Positions 42,271 to 50,569 are shown, numbered from the stretch's first letter. The stretch: 64,000 bases of DNA from JASLDZ01 sp038226305 (GCA_038226305.1 JBBRQN010000005.1:62001-126000), one strand, 5' to 3'. Program-made: numbers and translations. Notes: generated by a model not told the origin, from the sequence alone.

Positions 42271-43034
42271 GACTCCTTCGGAAGCGGCTTGGGCGACCCT
42301 GCGAACTCCCCGGCGTACTCTGGCTTCAGCGCGTCGCGGAACACGGCCAAGGGCAGGAGCACGTCGTAGCCGCCGTCCACATAAGCCCCGATGTCGTAGG
42401 GCGAATAGACAAAGATCAGCCCGCCCGCCCGACCCTTCACCGTGCCCGGCGCCAGAGTGAACTGCACCGGCCCCGAGCCTTCCGCGAGCTTCCCGCCGAT
42501 ATAGAGGCCTCGCCAGGTGGGACAGGAGAAGTTGCTGTCCTCCTTCTCGTCCCAATGGCCCTCGGCGCGCTCACGTTTCGCGGCGCGAGCGGCGTCGCAA
42601 AGGGCGCGGTCGAGCTTCCTCACATTGGCGCCGGGCTTGAGGAGATCGACGGTCCGCACCCGGGTGTTGGTCGCCTTGTCGAACACCACGCCGCCTGACG
42701 GGTGGTTCGGGTGGACACCGTGGGTGTCCACATACTCCTCGCGGCGCAGGCTGATCAGGCGAGGCGTCTCGAACGGATCCTCGTAGGAGATTTGATCCTC
42801 CCACGCCCCCAGATCGCGAAACGAATTCGGCTCGTCACGCCGCCCGGCGGCCGCCTCGCTCACGAACCTCGTCAGACCCTTCACCTCGCCGCGATAGAGC
42901 CGGTCGTGCAGCACGGGCGCGCGGGCGACGGCCGGGGGCAGCTTGAGCGAAACCTCCGCCTCCTTCGTCTTTCGCTCGAAGTGGAGAGGGGTGGTGGCGG
43001 CGACCAGCAGGATCGCAAGGACGGATTTCAGCAT
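42267..43034 (-). CDS. Secreted DUF3298-containing protein (RsiV-like)
   Basis: A 255-residue protein with a short N-terminal hydrophobic segment (MLKSVLAILLVAATTPL). The DUF3298 part has THGVHPNHPSGGVVFDKATNTRVRTVDLLKPGAN and the end FVYSPYDIGAYVDGGYDVLLPLAVFRDALKPEYAG. In Bacillus RsiV this domain binds lysozyme; here no sigma factor or lysozyme-related gene is adjacent, so a RsiV-like signalling role is not supported by context. It ends three bases before ubiA and overlaps the methyltransferase gene. Confidence 0.82.
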   Translation of the reverse strand: MLKSVLAILLVAATTPLHFERKTKEAEVSLKLPPAVARAPVLHDRLYRGEVKGLTRFVSEAAAGRRDEPNSFRDLGAWEDQISYEDPFETPRLISLRREEYVDTHGVHPNHPSGGVVFDKATNTRVRTVDLLKPGANVRKLDRALCDAARAAKRERAEGHWDEKEDSNFSCPTWRGLYIGGKLAEGSGPVQFTLAPGTVKGRAGGLIFVYSPYDIGAYVDGGYDVLLPLAVFRDALKPEYAGEFAGSPKPLPKES

Positions 43035-43037
43035 GGT

Positions 43038-44030
43038 TCAGGTTCCCGCCCAGGCGCCGAAGACCAGCGCGACGAAGAGGATGATCCCCGCATCGCGGTT
43101 CGACTTGAAGAGGCGCAAGGCCAGTTTCGGCCGATCCGCCCGCACGCTGTGCGCCTGCCAGGCGAGGTGGAGGGCCAAGGCGCACCAGACGCCGAAGAAG
43201 CCCACGCCCAGGTGGCCGATCCAGCCCGCCGCAAAGCTCAAGGCCGCACTCGCCGCATAGAACAGCGCCACGCCCCGCCGAACGCCGGAGCCCAGCCGGC
43301 GGGCGGAGGACTTCACCCCCGCCAGCGCGTCGTCCTCCAGATCCTGCAGGGCGTAGATGGTGTCGTAGCCCAGCGTCCAGAACAGGCCCGAGGCGTAGAG
43401 CAGCACGTCCGCCGCATCGATCCGGCCCGCGCCGAACCGTGAGGTCTGGGCGGCGTAGGCGAGGAGGGCGCCCCAGTTGAAGGTCAGCCCCAGCCACGCC
43501 TGCGGCCACCAGGTGATGCGCTTCATGAACGGATAGGCCGCCACCAGCCCGCACGACGCCACGCCCAGGCCCATGGCGAGCGGTCCGAGCGTGAGCAGCA
43601 CGCACAGGCTCACCAGGCTGCACCCCACCACGAATGCCCAGGCGCCACGCCGGGATATCGCGCCCGAGGCGATGGGGCGGGCCGCGGTGCGGGCGACCTT
43701 CCTGTCGATGTCGCGATCGACGATGTCGTTGTACGCGCAGCCCGCAGCCCGCATCAGCGCCGCGCCGATGGCGGTGGCCATGAGCACCCACAGGCCTGGC
43801 AGTCGCCCGCCTTCGGCACCCGCCAGCGCCGCGCCCTGCCAGGCGGGCAGCATCAGGAGCCAGATGCCGGCGGGTCGGTCGAACCGGCCGAGTTTCAGCC
43901 ACGGGCGAAGCCGCAGGGGCGCATGAGCGTCCACCCAGTTGCCCTGTGCGGCATCCGGCAGAACGGCATCGTCCGTCGCGGGCGGGGGGGCGGTGGGCAT
44001 GGCGGCTTCATAGGCGGTGGCGTCGCGCAT
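43038..44030 (-). CDS. ubiA: 4-hydroxybenzoate polyprenyltransferase
   Basis: Attaches the polyprenyl chain to 4-hydroxybenzoate in ubiquinone synthesis, in the inner membrane. It is 330 residues long with about eight helices. The two Asp-rich motifs are visible: CAYNDIVDRDIDRKVARTAARP and IYALQDLEDDALAGVKSSARRLG. ATG 44030 is preceded by GGGAGG with a 7-nt spacer and is better than the later ATG at 44000. An N-terminal ~35-residue leader of low complexity precedes the first helix. It is divergent from chpT. Confidence 0.93.
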   Translation of the reverse strand: MRDATAYEAAMPTAPPPATDDAVLPDAAQGNWVDAHAPLRLRPWLKLGRFDRPAGIWLLMLPAWQGAALAGAEGGRLPGLWVLMATAIGAALMRAAGCAYNDIVDRDIDRKVARTAARPIASGAISRRGAWAFVVGCSLVSLCVLLTLGPLAMGLGVASCGLVAAYPFMKRITWWPQAWLGLTFNWGALLAYAAQTSRFGAGRIDAADVLLYASGLFWTLGYDTIYALQDLEDDALAGVKSSARRLGSGVRRGVALFYAASAALSFAAGWIGHLGVGFFGVWCALALHLAWQAHSVRADRPKLALRLFKSNRDAGIILFVALVFGAWAGT

Positions 44031-44109
44031 GGGGAGGCCTCCCTCGCGGCCGGCGGCCGTGCGATAGATTCGCGCCTCCCTCCTGCCGACTCGCCGCAGA
44101 GCCTTGCCC

Positions 44110-44823
44110 ATGACGCAGCCCCTCGACCTCGATCCCGTCACCGCCGACCCCGCGCTCGATCCGGGCGTGGAGCCAGAGACGGTGACGACGCCCGCCATCG
44201 GCGCGGCCGAGTTGGCGGCGGCCCTCGCGGCGCGGCTGTGCCACGACTTCATTTCTCCCGCCTCGGCCATCGTCTCGGGCGTCGACCTGCTGGAAGATCC
44301 GACCGCACAGGACATGCGCGACGATGCCCTCAACCTGATCGGGCAGAGTGCGCGGAAGCTCACCGCCCTTCTGGCGTTCTCCCGCGTTGCGTTCGGAGCC
44401 AGCGCCGCAGCCGAGACCTTCGACGTGCGCGACCTCCACAAGCTGGCCGACGGGGTGTTCGCCCACGTCCGCGCCACGCTGGACTGGGACCTCGCACTCG
44501 CAAGCCTGCAGAAGGCCCCCGCCCGCGCCCTCCTTAACATGGCTCAGCTGGGGGCAACGGCCCTCCCGACGGGCGGTGTGGCCAAGGTGACCGCGACGGA
44601 GGGCGAGGGGGCGGTGCTCCTGGCGCTGGAGGCGATCGGGCCCCGCGCCCGGCTGCGGCCCGAGGTTCTGGCCGGCCTGCGGGGCGAGCCGCAGGGCGAC
44701 GGGCTGACCGGCCACTGGGTGCAGGCCTACTACCTCCACGCCCTCGTCACGGCTGCGGGCGGTCGGATCGAGGCGCAGGTGGTCGAGGAAAAAGTGACGC
44801 TGCGGGCGCGCATTCCGGCCTAG
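44110..44823 (+). CDS. chpT: Histidine phosphotransferase ChpT
   Basis: Links the sensor CckA to CtrA (and CpdR) by accepting and passing on a phosphate. The 237-residue protein has the phospho-acceptor His45 in LAARLCHDFISPASAIVSGVDLLEDP, the dimer helix RDDALNLIGQSARKLTALLAFSRVAFGASAAAE, and the pseudo-ATPase domain ending RLRPEVLAGLRGEPQGDGLTGHWVQAYYLHALVTAAGG. These segments match Caulobacter ChpT closely. ATG 44110 is preferred over TTG 44104. CtrA is encoded at 13204-13905. Confidence 0.95.
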   Translation: MTQPLDLDPVTADPALDPGVEPETVTTPAIGAAELAAALAARLCHDFISPASAIVSGVDLLEDPTAQDMRDDALNLIGQSARKLTALLAFSRVAFGASAAAETFDVRDLHKLADGVFAHVRATLDWDLALASLQKAPARALLNMAQLGATALPTGGVAKVTATEGEGAVLLALEAIGPRARLRPEVLAGLRGEPQGDGLTGHWVQAYYLHALVTAAGGRIEAQVVEEKVTLRARIPA

Positions 44824-44903
44824 CTGCTTGGTGCCACGCTTTTTCGCGGGAAAGCTTCGGCGGTCCACCGGTCCTTAACCGCCTGCGCGCATCGTCTGCG
44901 CAT

Positions 44904-45836
44904 ATGGACGCGCTCACCCAAGAGTTCATCGACGACGCCGCCCAGACGCTGGCCCAAGCCTCCGCTGATCTGGGTGCCCTGATCGCCGCTCCGGCCGACG
45001 CGCGCAGCGCGCAGGCCCTTTGCGACCGGCTGCACGGCGTGCGCTCCGGCGCCCGCGCCGCCGGTCTGGACGAGATCGCCCGCCTCGCCGGCGAAGCCGA
45101 AGCCCCCCTGACGCTGGCTTTGGCGCGCGAACGCGGGCTGGACAGGCCCGCCGTGCAGACCGTGGGTTGGGGCGTGCAGGCGCTTCACGCCGCCCTCGCC
45201 CACGAAGCGGCCCGCTCCGGCGAAGGCTACGGCATTCGTGCAGCGCCGCTGCTTCGTGCCGTTCGCGACCGGCAGGCCTCCCAGGATGCCTCCGCCGCCA
45301 TCGCCCGTGGCCTGCCAGACCTCGTGGATCGCCTCTCCGATCGCTTGGGCCTCGACATCGAGTTCACCATCCGCCGCTCGCCCGTGGAAGCCTCGCCCGA
45401 GGTGGTGGCCGCCTGCCGCCGGGCGTTGCTGCCTCTGGTGCGTAACGCCTGCGACCATGCCGCACCGGCTGACACCCGCCGCCTGGACGGCAAGCCCGGC
45501 CGCTGCCGGCTCGCACTGTCCATCGGCACCTCCCACGGCCTCCTGCGGGTCACGCTCGCTGACGACGGCCCGGGACTCGACGCGCCCACCCTGCGCGGCG
45601 CGGCCTTCACAGCGGGGCTCGACACCCACGGCAGCGCCGCCGAACTCGCGCTGCGCCCCGGCGTCTCCACCGCTGCCTTCGAAGGCCGCGGCTCGGGCCT
45701 GCCGGTTGCGCGGTCCAATCTGGCCGAGTGCGGAGCTTCCCTGCGCCTGATCTCGCGACCCGGCCGCGGCCTGATCGCTGTGATCGAAGCCCCGCTCGCC
45801 CGCTTCGACGCGTCGCTCGTCTCGGCGGCGGCCTGA
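44904..45836 (+). CDS. Minimal CheA-like histidine kinase (HPt-like plus ATPase domain)
   Basis: A 310-residue protein. The N-terminal ~110 residues look like an HPt (CheA P1) domain with the candidate phospho-acceptor His44 in RLHGVRSGARAAGL. Residues ~135-300 form a CheA-type (P4) ATPase: N box PLVRNACDHA (Asn181), G1 ADDGPGLD (residues ~219-226) and G2 GRGSGLPVARSNLAECGASLRL (from ~261). The CheA dimerisation (P3) and CheW-like (P5) domains are missing. It follows chpT by 80 bases and precedes CheY and CheR genes. Confidence 0.8.
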   Translation: MDALTQEFIDDAAQTLAQASADLGALIAAPADARSAQALCDRLHGVRSGARAAGLDEIARLAGEAEAPLTLALARERGLDRPAVQTVGWGVQALHAALAHEAARSGEGYGIRAAPLLRAVRDRQASQDASAAIARGLPDLVDRLSDRLGLDIEFTIRRSPVEASPEVVAACRRALLPLVRNACDHAAPADTRRLDGKPGRCRLALSIGTSHGLLRVTLADDGPGLDAPTLRGAAFTAGLDTHGSAAELALRPGVSTAAFEGRGSGLPVARSNLAECGASLRLISRPGRGLIAVIEAPLARFDASLVSAAA

Positions 45837-45849
45837 GGGGCAGAGGGCG

Positions 45850-46215
45850 ATGCGCACCTGCCTTGTGGTCGACGACAGCCGGGTGGTCCGCAAGGTGGCC
45901 TCGCGCATTGTCGAGGCCCTGAACTTCGAACCCATCGAGGCCGCAGACGGGCTGGAAGCCCTCAGCGTGTGCCGTGCCGCCATGCCCGACGCCGTTCTGG
46001 TGGACTGGACCATGCCTGTGATGGACGGGGTGGAGTTCGTACGCCTGCTCCGCCTCGAGCCAGGCGGCACCGCGCCGGTCGTGGTGTTCTGCACCGCCGA
46101 GACGGAGCCTGAGCGCATCGCCCAGGCGCTCGACGCCGGGGCGGACGAGTACATCATGAAGCCCTTCGACGGCGACATCATCGCCTCCAAGTTCTCCGAG
46201 GCCGGCCTGATATGA
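45850..46215 (+). CDS. CheY-like single receiver response regulator
   Basis: A 121-residue receiver domain: TCLVVDDSRVVRKVASRI (acidic pair), phospho-acceptor Asp52 in VLVDWTMPVMDGVEF, Thr in VVFCTAETE and Lys in YIMKPFDGDIIASKF. It starts 13 bases after the CheA-like gene and overlaps the CheR gene by four bases (ATGA), so it is probably the direct partner of that kinase. No output domain. Confidence 0.92.
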   Translation: MRTCLVVDDSRVVRKVASRIVEALNFEPIEAADGLEALSVCRAAMPDAVLVDWTMPVMDGVEFVRLLRLEPGGTAPVVVFCTAETEPERIAQALDAGADEYIMKPFDGDIIASKFSEAGLI

Positions 46216-47030
46216 CGCGAGAAGATCTCGACCTCCTGGCCGACATCGCCCGCGAGCGGGCCGGGCTGAACCTGACCGGTGCCGCTGCATCCTTCGCCGA
46301 GAGCCGCCTCGCCACCGTGGCCCGGCGTGAGGGCGCGCCCTCGGTCGCGGCCCTCGTGGATCGGCTGCGCGCCGGCCGCGAACCCGCGCTGATCGCTCAG
46401 GTGGTCGAGGCGCTGGCCGACGGCGACACGGCATTTTTCCGCGATCGCGCCCTGTTCGAGCGGCTTCGCACCGAGGTGATCCCGGCCCTCGCCGAGCGGC
46501 GTCCGGGCGGCTCGATCCGCATCTGGAGCGCCGGCTGCTCCACCGGCCAGGAGGCCTATTCGCTGGCCATGCTGGCGGCCGAGATGGGCCCGCTGGCGGG
46601 GCGGGCGACCGTCAGCGTCGTGGCCAGCGACCTGAACGAGCGGGCGCTGCAGAAAGCCAAGTCGGGGCTCTACAGCCACTTCGAGGTGCAGCGCGGGCTG
46701 CCGATCCGCACGCTGCTGGCGCACTTCGAGAAGGCCGACGATCACTGGCGCATCTCGCCGGCCCTGCGCCAGTCGGTTCGTTGGGGCCGGGTGAACCTAA
46801 TGGACGATCTCTCACGCTTCGGGCCCTTCGACATCATCCTGTGCCGCAACGTGCTTGGCGCCCTGCACGCGGCCGCCGCGCAGCAGGTGCTGGGCGGGCT
46901 CGAGTCGGCGCTCTGCCCCGACGGGTGGCTGGTGACTGGGGCGGCCGAGACCGTCACCGCCCCCGCAGCCTTCACCGGCCAGGACGGTCTCTTGCAGCGC
47001 AACGCCGCCTACGAGCGCGACGCGGCGTAA
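46212..47030 (+). CDS. cheR: Chemoreceptor-type glutamate methyltransferase CheR
   Basis: A 272-residue CheR. The N-terminal helical domain (TREDLDLLADIARERAGLNL) is followed by the SAM domain with DTAFFRDRALFERLRTEVIPAL, RIWSAGCSTGQEAYSLAML (SAM loop), VVASDLNERALQKAKSGLYSHFEVQRGL and FDIILCRNVLGAL. CheR normally methylates glutamates on methyl-accepting chemotaxis proteins. No MCP, CheW or CheB gene is present in this window, so its target is not obvious. Its start overlaps the CheY gene. Confidence 0.92.
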   Translation: MTREDLDLLADIARERAGLNLTGAAASFAESRLATVARREGAPSVAALVDRLRAGREPALIAQVVEALADGDTAFFRDRALFERLRTEVIPALAERRPGGSIRIWSAGCSTGQEAYSLAMLAAEMGPLAGRATVSVVASDLNERALQKAKSGLYSHFEVQRGLPIRTLLAHFEKADDHWRISPALRQSVRWGRVNLMDDLSRFGPFDIILCRNVLGALHAAAAQQVLGGLESALCPDGWLVTGAAETVTAPAAFTGQDGLLQRNAAYERDAA

Positions 47031-47108
47031 GGGCTCTCGCAGCCGCTTGACGCTCCCGCGCCAAGCCCTGACTCTGGACGGAACAAGAAACCGCCGGAGA
47101 CGCCCGCC

Positions 47109-47888
47109 TTGACCGACGCCGACACCACCCTTTTCGACCTCACCGGCAAGGTGGCCGTGGTCACCGGCTCGTCCCGCGGGATCGGTCGCGCCATCGTGGA
47201 GCGCATGGCGCAGCACGGGGCGAAGGTGGTGGTCTCTTCGCGCAAGGCGGGGCCGTGCGACGAGGTGGCCAAGGGCATCAACGAACGCCACGGCGAGGGC
47301 ACCGCCATCGCGGTTCCGGCGAACATCTCCTCCAAGGATGATCTCAAGCGGCTGGTGGACGAGGCGAAGGCCGCCTTCGGCAAGATCGACATCACGGTCT
47401 GCAACGCAGCCTCGAACCCCTACTACGGGCCGCTGGCGGGGATCTCGGACGATCAGTTCAGGAAGATCCTCGACAACAACATCATCGCCAACCACTGGCT
47501 GATCCAGCTCACAGCGCCGGAGATGATCGAGCGCAAGGACGGGGCGATCATCATCGTGTCGTCCATCGGCGGCCTGCGCGGCTCGCCCATCATCGGCGGC
47601 TACAACGTGTCCAAGGCGGCCGACTTCCAGCTCGCCCGCAACTACGCGGTGGAATACGGCCCCTCCAACGTGCGGGTGAACTGCATCGCGCCGGGCCTGA
47701 TCAAGACCGATTTCGCCAAGGCGCTGTGGGACGATCCGGACACCCTGGAGCGCTCCACCGCGGGCGCTCCCCTGCGCCGCATCGGCCAGCCCGACGAGAT
47801 CGCGGGGGCGGCGGTGTTCCTCGCCTCGGCGGCCGGGGCCTTCATGACCGGCCAGGCCATCGTGATCGACGGCGGCGTCACCATCTGA
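47109..47888 (+). CDS. SDR family oxidoreductase
   Basis: A 259-residue classical SDR: LTGKVAVVTGSSRGIGRAIVERMAQHGAKVVVSSRKAG (NAD(P) loop TGSSRGIG), NAASNPYYGPL, VSSIGGLRGSPIIGGYNVSKAADFQLARNYAVEYG (catalytic Ser, Tyr and Lys all present) and the C-terminal GQAIVIDGGVTI. The Arg after the loop in SSRKAG suggests NADP(H). Start is TTG 47109. The substrate is unknown; it is next to an LpxL-type acyltransferase. Confidence 0.9.
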   Translation: MTDADTTLFDLTGKVAVVTGSSRGIGRAIVERMAQHGAKVVVSSRKAGPCDEVAKGINERHGEGTAIAVPANISSKDDLKRLVDEAKAAFGKIDITVCNAASNPYYGPLAGISDDQFRKILDNNIIANHWLIQLTAPEMIERKDGAIIIVSSIGGLRGSPIIGGYNVSKAADFQLARNYAVEYGPSNVRVNCIAPGLIKTDFAKALWDDPDTLERSTAGAPLRRIGQPDEIAGAAVFLASAAGAFMTGQAIVIDGGVTI

Positions 47889-47913
47889 AAGCGTGGGCGA
47901 ACGCCCGGTAGCC

Positions 47914-48858
47914 ATGTCAGCGTCCCGCCGATCCGTCGCACAGGATCTCGTCTGGAGGACGGAGGTCCTGTTCTACGACCTCCTCACCGCCGTGCTGCGC
48001 CTGTTTCCGGTCGCGTGGGTCTCAGGGGCGGGGGCGCGGCTGTTCATGCTGCTGGGGCCGCTGACGGGTACGCACAGGATCGCGTCCGACAACATCCGCA
48101 TCGCGTTCCCGCATCTCACGCCCGCCCAGCATGCGCGGCTTCTGAAGGACCAGTGGGACAATCTCGGCCGCACCCTGTTCGAGTTCCCCCTCACAGACCG
48201 CCTGACCCCTGCAACCGGGCGCGTCGAGGTGGTGGGGCGCGAGCGGCTGGAGGCCATCGCCCAGTCCGGGGAGGCGGCGATCCTGGTCTCGGGACACTTC
48301 TCCAACTTCGAAGTGATGGCGGCGGCCATCGTGGATGCGGGCGTGCGCTGCCGGGTGACCTATCGCGCGGCAAACAACCCCTATTTCGACCGGCGCATCA
48401 TCGAGACCCGCGCCCGTTACGGGGTCGAGCTGTTCGGCCCCAAGGGGGGCGGGGAGGGCGGGCGAGAGCTCCTGCAGACCCTGAACGACGGCTTCGCGGT
48501 GGCCTTCCTCAACGACCAGAAGTTCAACACAGGCGTGGAGGGGACGTTCTTCGGCGTGCCCTGCAGAACGGCGGGCGGCCCCACGCGGATGGCCCTGCGC
48601 TGCGGCGGCCTTCTGCATCCCATGTCTGTGCAGCGTCTGCCCAAAGCGCGTTTCCGCGTCATCGCCCACCCGCCCATTCTGCTCGAGCGGAGCGGAGACC
48701 GCGAGGCCGACCTCGTCGCGGGCGTGGCGAAACTCAATGCGTTCTTCGAGACCTGCGTGCGGGAGCGCCCGGCTGAGTGGTTCTGGGTTCACAAGCGCTG
48801 GCCGAACGAAGCCTACGCGGCGCTGGCCGCGGTGCCACAGCCGAAGCCTGGGCTCTAG
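47914..48858 (+). CDS. LpxL/HtrB-type lipid A acyltransferase family protein
   Basis: A 314-residue lysophospholipid/lauroyl acyltransferase. Catalytic pair is HFSNFE (His-x4-Glu) in LVSGHFSNFEVM, followed by YRAANNPYFDRRI, LNDQKFNTGVEGTFFGVPCRTAGGPTRMALRCGGLLHPM and the terminal WFWVHKRWPNE. These are standard LpxL/MsbB features; the enzyme would add a secondary acyl chain to lipid A. It is far (~8 kb) from the waaA-lpxK cluster. ATG 47914 was preferred over GTG 47893; the latter overlaps no upstream gene and remains possible. Confidence 0.87.
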   Translation: MSASRRSVAQDLVWRTEVLFYDLLTAVLRLFPVAWVSGAGARLFMLLGPLTGTHRIASDNIRIAFPHLTPAQHARLLKDQWDNLGRTLFEFPLTDRLTPATGRVEVVGRERLEAIAQSGEAAILVSGHFSNFEVMAAAIVDAGVRCRVTYRAANNPYFDRRIIETRARYGVELFGPKGGGEGGRELLQTLNDGFAVAFLNDQKFNTGVEGTFFGVPCRTAGGPTRMALRCGGLLHPMSVQRLPKARFRVIAHPPILLERSGDREADLVAGVAKLNAFFETCVRERPAEWFWVHKRWPNEAYAALAAVPQPKPGL

Positions 48859-49367
48859 AGGAAGGTCGCGGCCTGCGCGTCGTTGTTTCGCCGCCAAGGG
48901 CCGGGGAAGCGCGGATCCTGCCGCCGACGCCGGTCGGGGCCGAAGTAGCTGGCGCATTTCACGAAGGGGCGCGGCTTGTGGATCACCGCGTTGATGCGAT
49001 CCAGCACGGCCTGGGCGGTCATCGGCTTGACCACGAACTCGGTCACGCCTGCGTCGCGCGCTTCCATCACGCGGGTGCGATCGGCGTGGCCGGTCATCAT
49101 GATGATGGGCAGGTAGGGGTTGGCGCTGTCGGCGTCGCAGCGAACGCGACGGGTGAACTCCACGCCATCCATCGGGGCCATGCGGAAGTCGGCCACCACA
49201 AAATCGGCGGCCCAGCTCTTCAGAAGTTCCAGCGCCGCATGGCCATCGGCAGCCTCCCGAACTTGCCGCAGGCCTACGCCTGCGAGCATGGTCTGCAGGA
49301 TGTGGCGCATGTGGGCGTTGTCTTCGACCAGCAGCACGCGAAGCGATTCAAGCCCCGTCCCCGACAC
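48855..49367 (-). CDS. CheY-like response regulator with C-terminal extension
   Basis: A 170-residue protein: receiver domain LRVLLVEDNAHMRHILQTMLAG, phospho-acceptor Asp60 in FVVADFRMAPMDGVEF, Thr in IIMMTGHADR and Lys in EFVVKPMTAQAVLDRI, followed by about 45 extra residues (KPRPFVKCASYFGPDRRRRQDPRF). The PRPFVK..YFGPDRRRR tail is a recurring feature of alphaproteobacterial single receivers and may be a contact site. It lies convergent to the acyltransferase gene with a four-base overlap. Confidence 0.9.
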   Translation of the reverse strand: MSGTGLESLRVLLVEDNAHMRHILQTMLAGVGLRQVREAADGHAALELLKSWAADFVVADFRMAPMDGVEFTRRVRCDADSANPYLPIIMMTGHADRTRVMEARDAGVTEFVVKPMTAQAVLDRINAVIHKPRPFVKCASYFGPDRRRRQDPRFPGPWRRNNDAQAATFL

Positions 49368-49505
49368 GTGCAGCCGCCCCGCTCTAATTGTTGCAATGTC
49401 GGAATGTTAGCGCCGAAGCGCGGCAGATTACATATCGTTAAGCTGTCTGCAACGGCGGCTTTCGCCACTCAAACCGTTGCAGTCATTGAGGTTGCGGAGC
49501 GCCGG
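49368..49505 (-). promoter_or_regulatory. Upstream region of the receiver gene with 9-bp inverted repeat
   Basis: AT-richer than its surroundings. CTGCAACGG (49447-49455) and its exact reverse complement (49474-49482) flank an 18-base spacer; a related TTGCAAT occurs near 49390. This could be an operator or the terminator of the M23 gene ending at 49506. A GTTAAG at 49438 and a CATATCG segment nearby would fit a weak -10 region, but this was not resolved. Confidence 0.35.
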
Positions 49506-50354
49506 CTAGGCTGGGGCCTGGCCGCCCACCAGCAGCGACGGGTCCATGTGGCGCCCTCGCCAGGTCATGCGCCAGCACAGGTGCGGCCCTGTGGCTCTGC
49601 CCGTGTGCCCTATCTCGCCGATGATCTGGCCTTGCCGCACCCGGTCGCCCGCGGCCACGCCCTGCCGGGACTGGTGCAGGTACATGGAGATCAGGCCCTG
49701 CCCGTGGTCGATCAGGGTGAGCCCGCCCTCGAAGTGAAGGTGCGGCTCGGCCAGCACCACGAGCCCGTCGGCCGGAGCGCGGATCGCCGTGCCCTCGGGT
49801 GCTGCCAGGTCGACCCCGTAGTGCGGAGTCTTGGGCACGCCGTTCAGGATGCGTTGCGGCCCGAAAGCCGAGGTGCGCACCGCGTGATCGACCGGCGAGA
49901 TGAACCCTCCCCGAAACGCCTCGCCAGGATCTTGCGAGGCGAGGGCCGCCTGCTTGCGCTTCAGTTCGGCGGCGATGCGGGCGAGGAGCTGCGGGTCGCT
50001 GGGCTCGACCTGATCGGCAGGCAGGCCGTCGATGCGCTGCACGTCGTAGCTGACGGCTTCCAGCGGCAGGGTGGCCTGCTGCATCGCGCCCCGCACGGGA
50101 ACGCGCAACGTCGTCGATGCGGGCGCATCCCGGTCGAAGCCGATGATCGCGAGGCCGTCGGGTCCGGCGCGGGCCAGGGGCGCGCCATCGACCAGCACCT
50201 GCGCCCCCGGGTCGGCCCGCAGCATCAGCCAGCCCCCCTGGCGCAAGTTGCCCGTGAACGCGAAAGGTAAGGGCGAGGTGGCCCGGGCAGTCGTCGCGAC
50301 AGCCACGCTCGCCCCAGCGCCGATCAGGAGGCTGCGGCGGTGGAAGGCGCTCAC
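49506..50354 (-). CDS. M23 family metallopeptidase with HxC in place of HxH
   Basis: A 282-residue exported peptidase. The N-terminus VSAFHRRSLLIGAGASVAVATTARATS is a twin-arginine-like signal. The C-terminal M23 domain has HYGVDLAAPEGTAI (zinc His and Asp), HGQGLISMYLHQS and GPHLCWRMTWRGRHMDPSLL, where the usual HLHWE/HxH is His-Leu-Cys. Cys may still bind zinc. Such LytM-fold proteins cut or regulate peptidoglycan. GTG 50354 overlaps the stop of the DUF2093 gene. Confidence 0.87.
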   Translation of the reverse strand: MSAFHRRSLLIGAGASVAVATTARATSPLPFAFTGNLRQGGWLMLRADPGAQVLVDGAPLARAGPDGLAIIGFDRDAPASTTLRVPVRGAMQQATLPLEAVSYDVQRIDGLPADQVEPSDPQLLARIAAELKRKQAALASQDPGEAFRGGFISPVDHAVRTSAFGPQRILNGVPKTPHYGVDLAAPEGTAIRAPADGLVVLAEPHLHFEGGLTLIDHGQGLISMYLHQSRQGVAAGDRVRQGQIIGEIGHTGRATGPHLCWRMTWRGRHMDPSLLVGGQAPA

Positions 50355-50569
50355 AGCACACCGCCGCGCTTGCGCACGGCTTCCAGGCACTGAGCGCCGC
50401 CGGCATAGGCCTCCTGCGCGGTGCTCGACCAATAGCGCAGGGCCTCCAGCGGGATTTCGCGACCCGTGACGGCGCAACGAACGAAGCGGCCCGGTTTCAG
50501 GACGGCGAAGTCGGGGGTGCCATAGTGCAGCACGGCGAGGCCATCGGCGCGGGGGTCCAGAGCGTTCAT
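50351..50569 (-). CDS. DUF2093 family small protein
   Basis: A 72-residue protein: LAVLHYGTPDFAVLKPGRFVRCAVTGREIPLEALRYWSSTAQEAYAGGAQCLEAVRKR. The pattern of VRCAVTGxxIPLExLRYWS..QEAYA is that of DUF2093, a small alphaproteobacterial family with a CxxTG motif that may bind metal, of unknown function. ATG 50569 gives the complete family length. Its stop overlaps the M23 gene. Confidence 0.85.
   Translation of the reverse strand: MNALDPRADGLAVLHYGTPDFAVLKPGRFVRCAVTGREIPLEALRYWSSTAQEAYAGGAQCLEAVRKRGGVL

Noticed and set aside
44904..45836. Full CheA chemotaxis kinase
   Set aside because: No P3 or P5 (CheW-like) domain is present in 310 residues, so it is described as CheA-like only.
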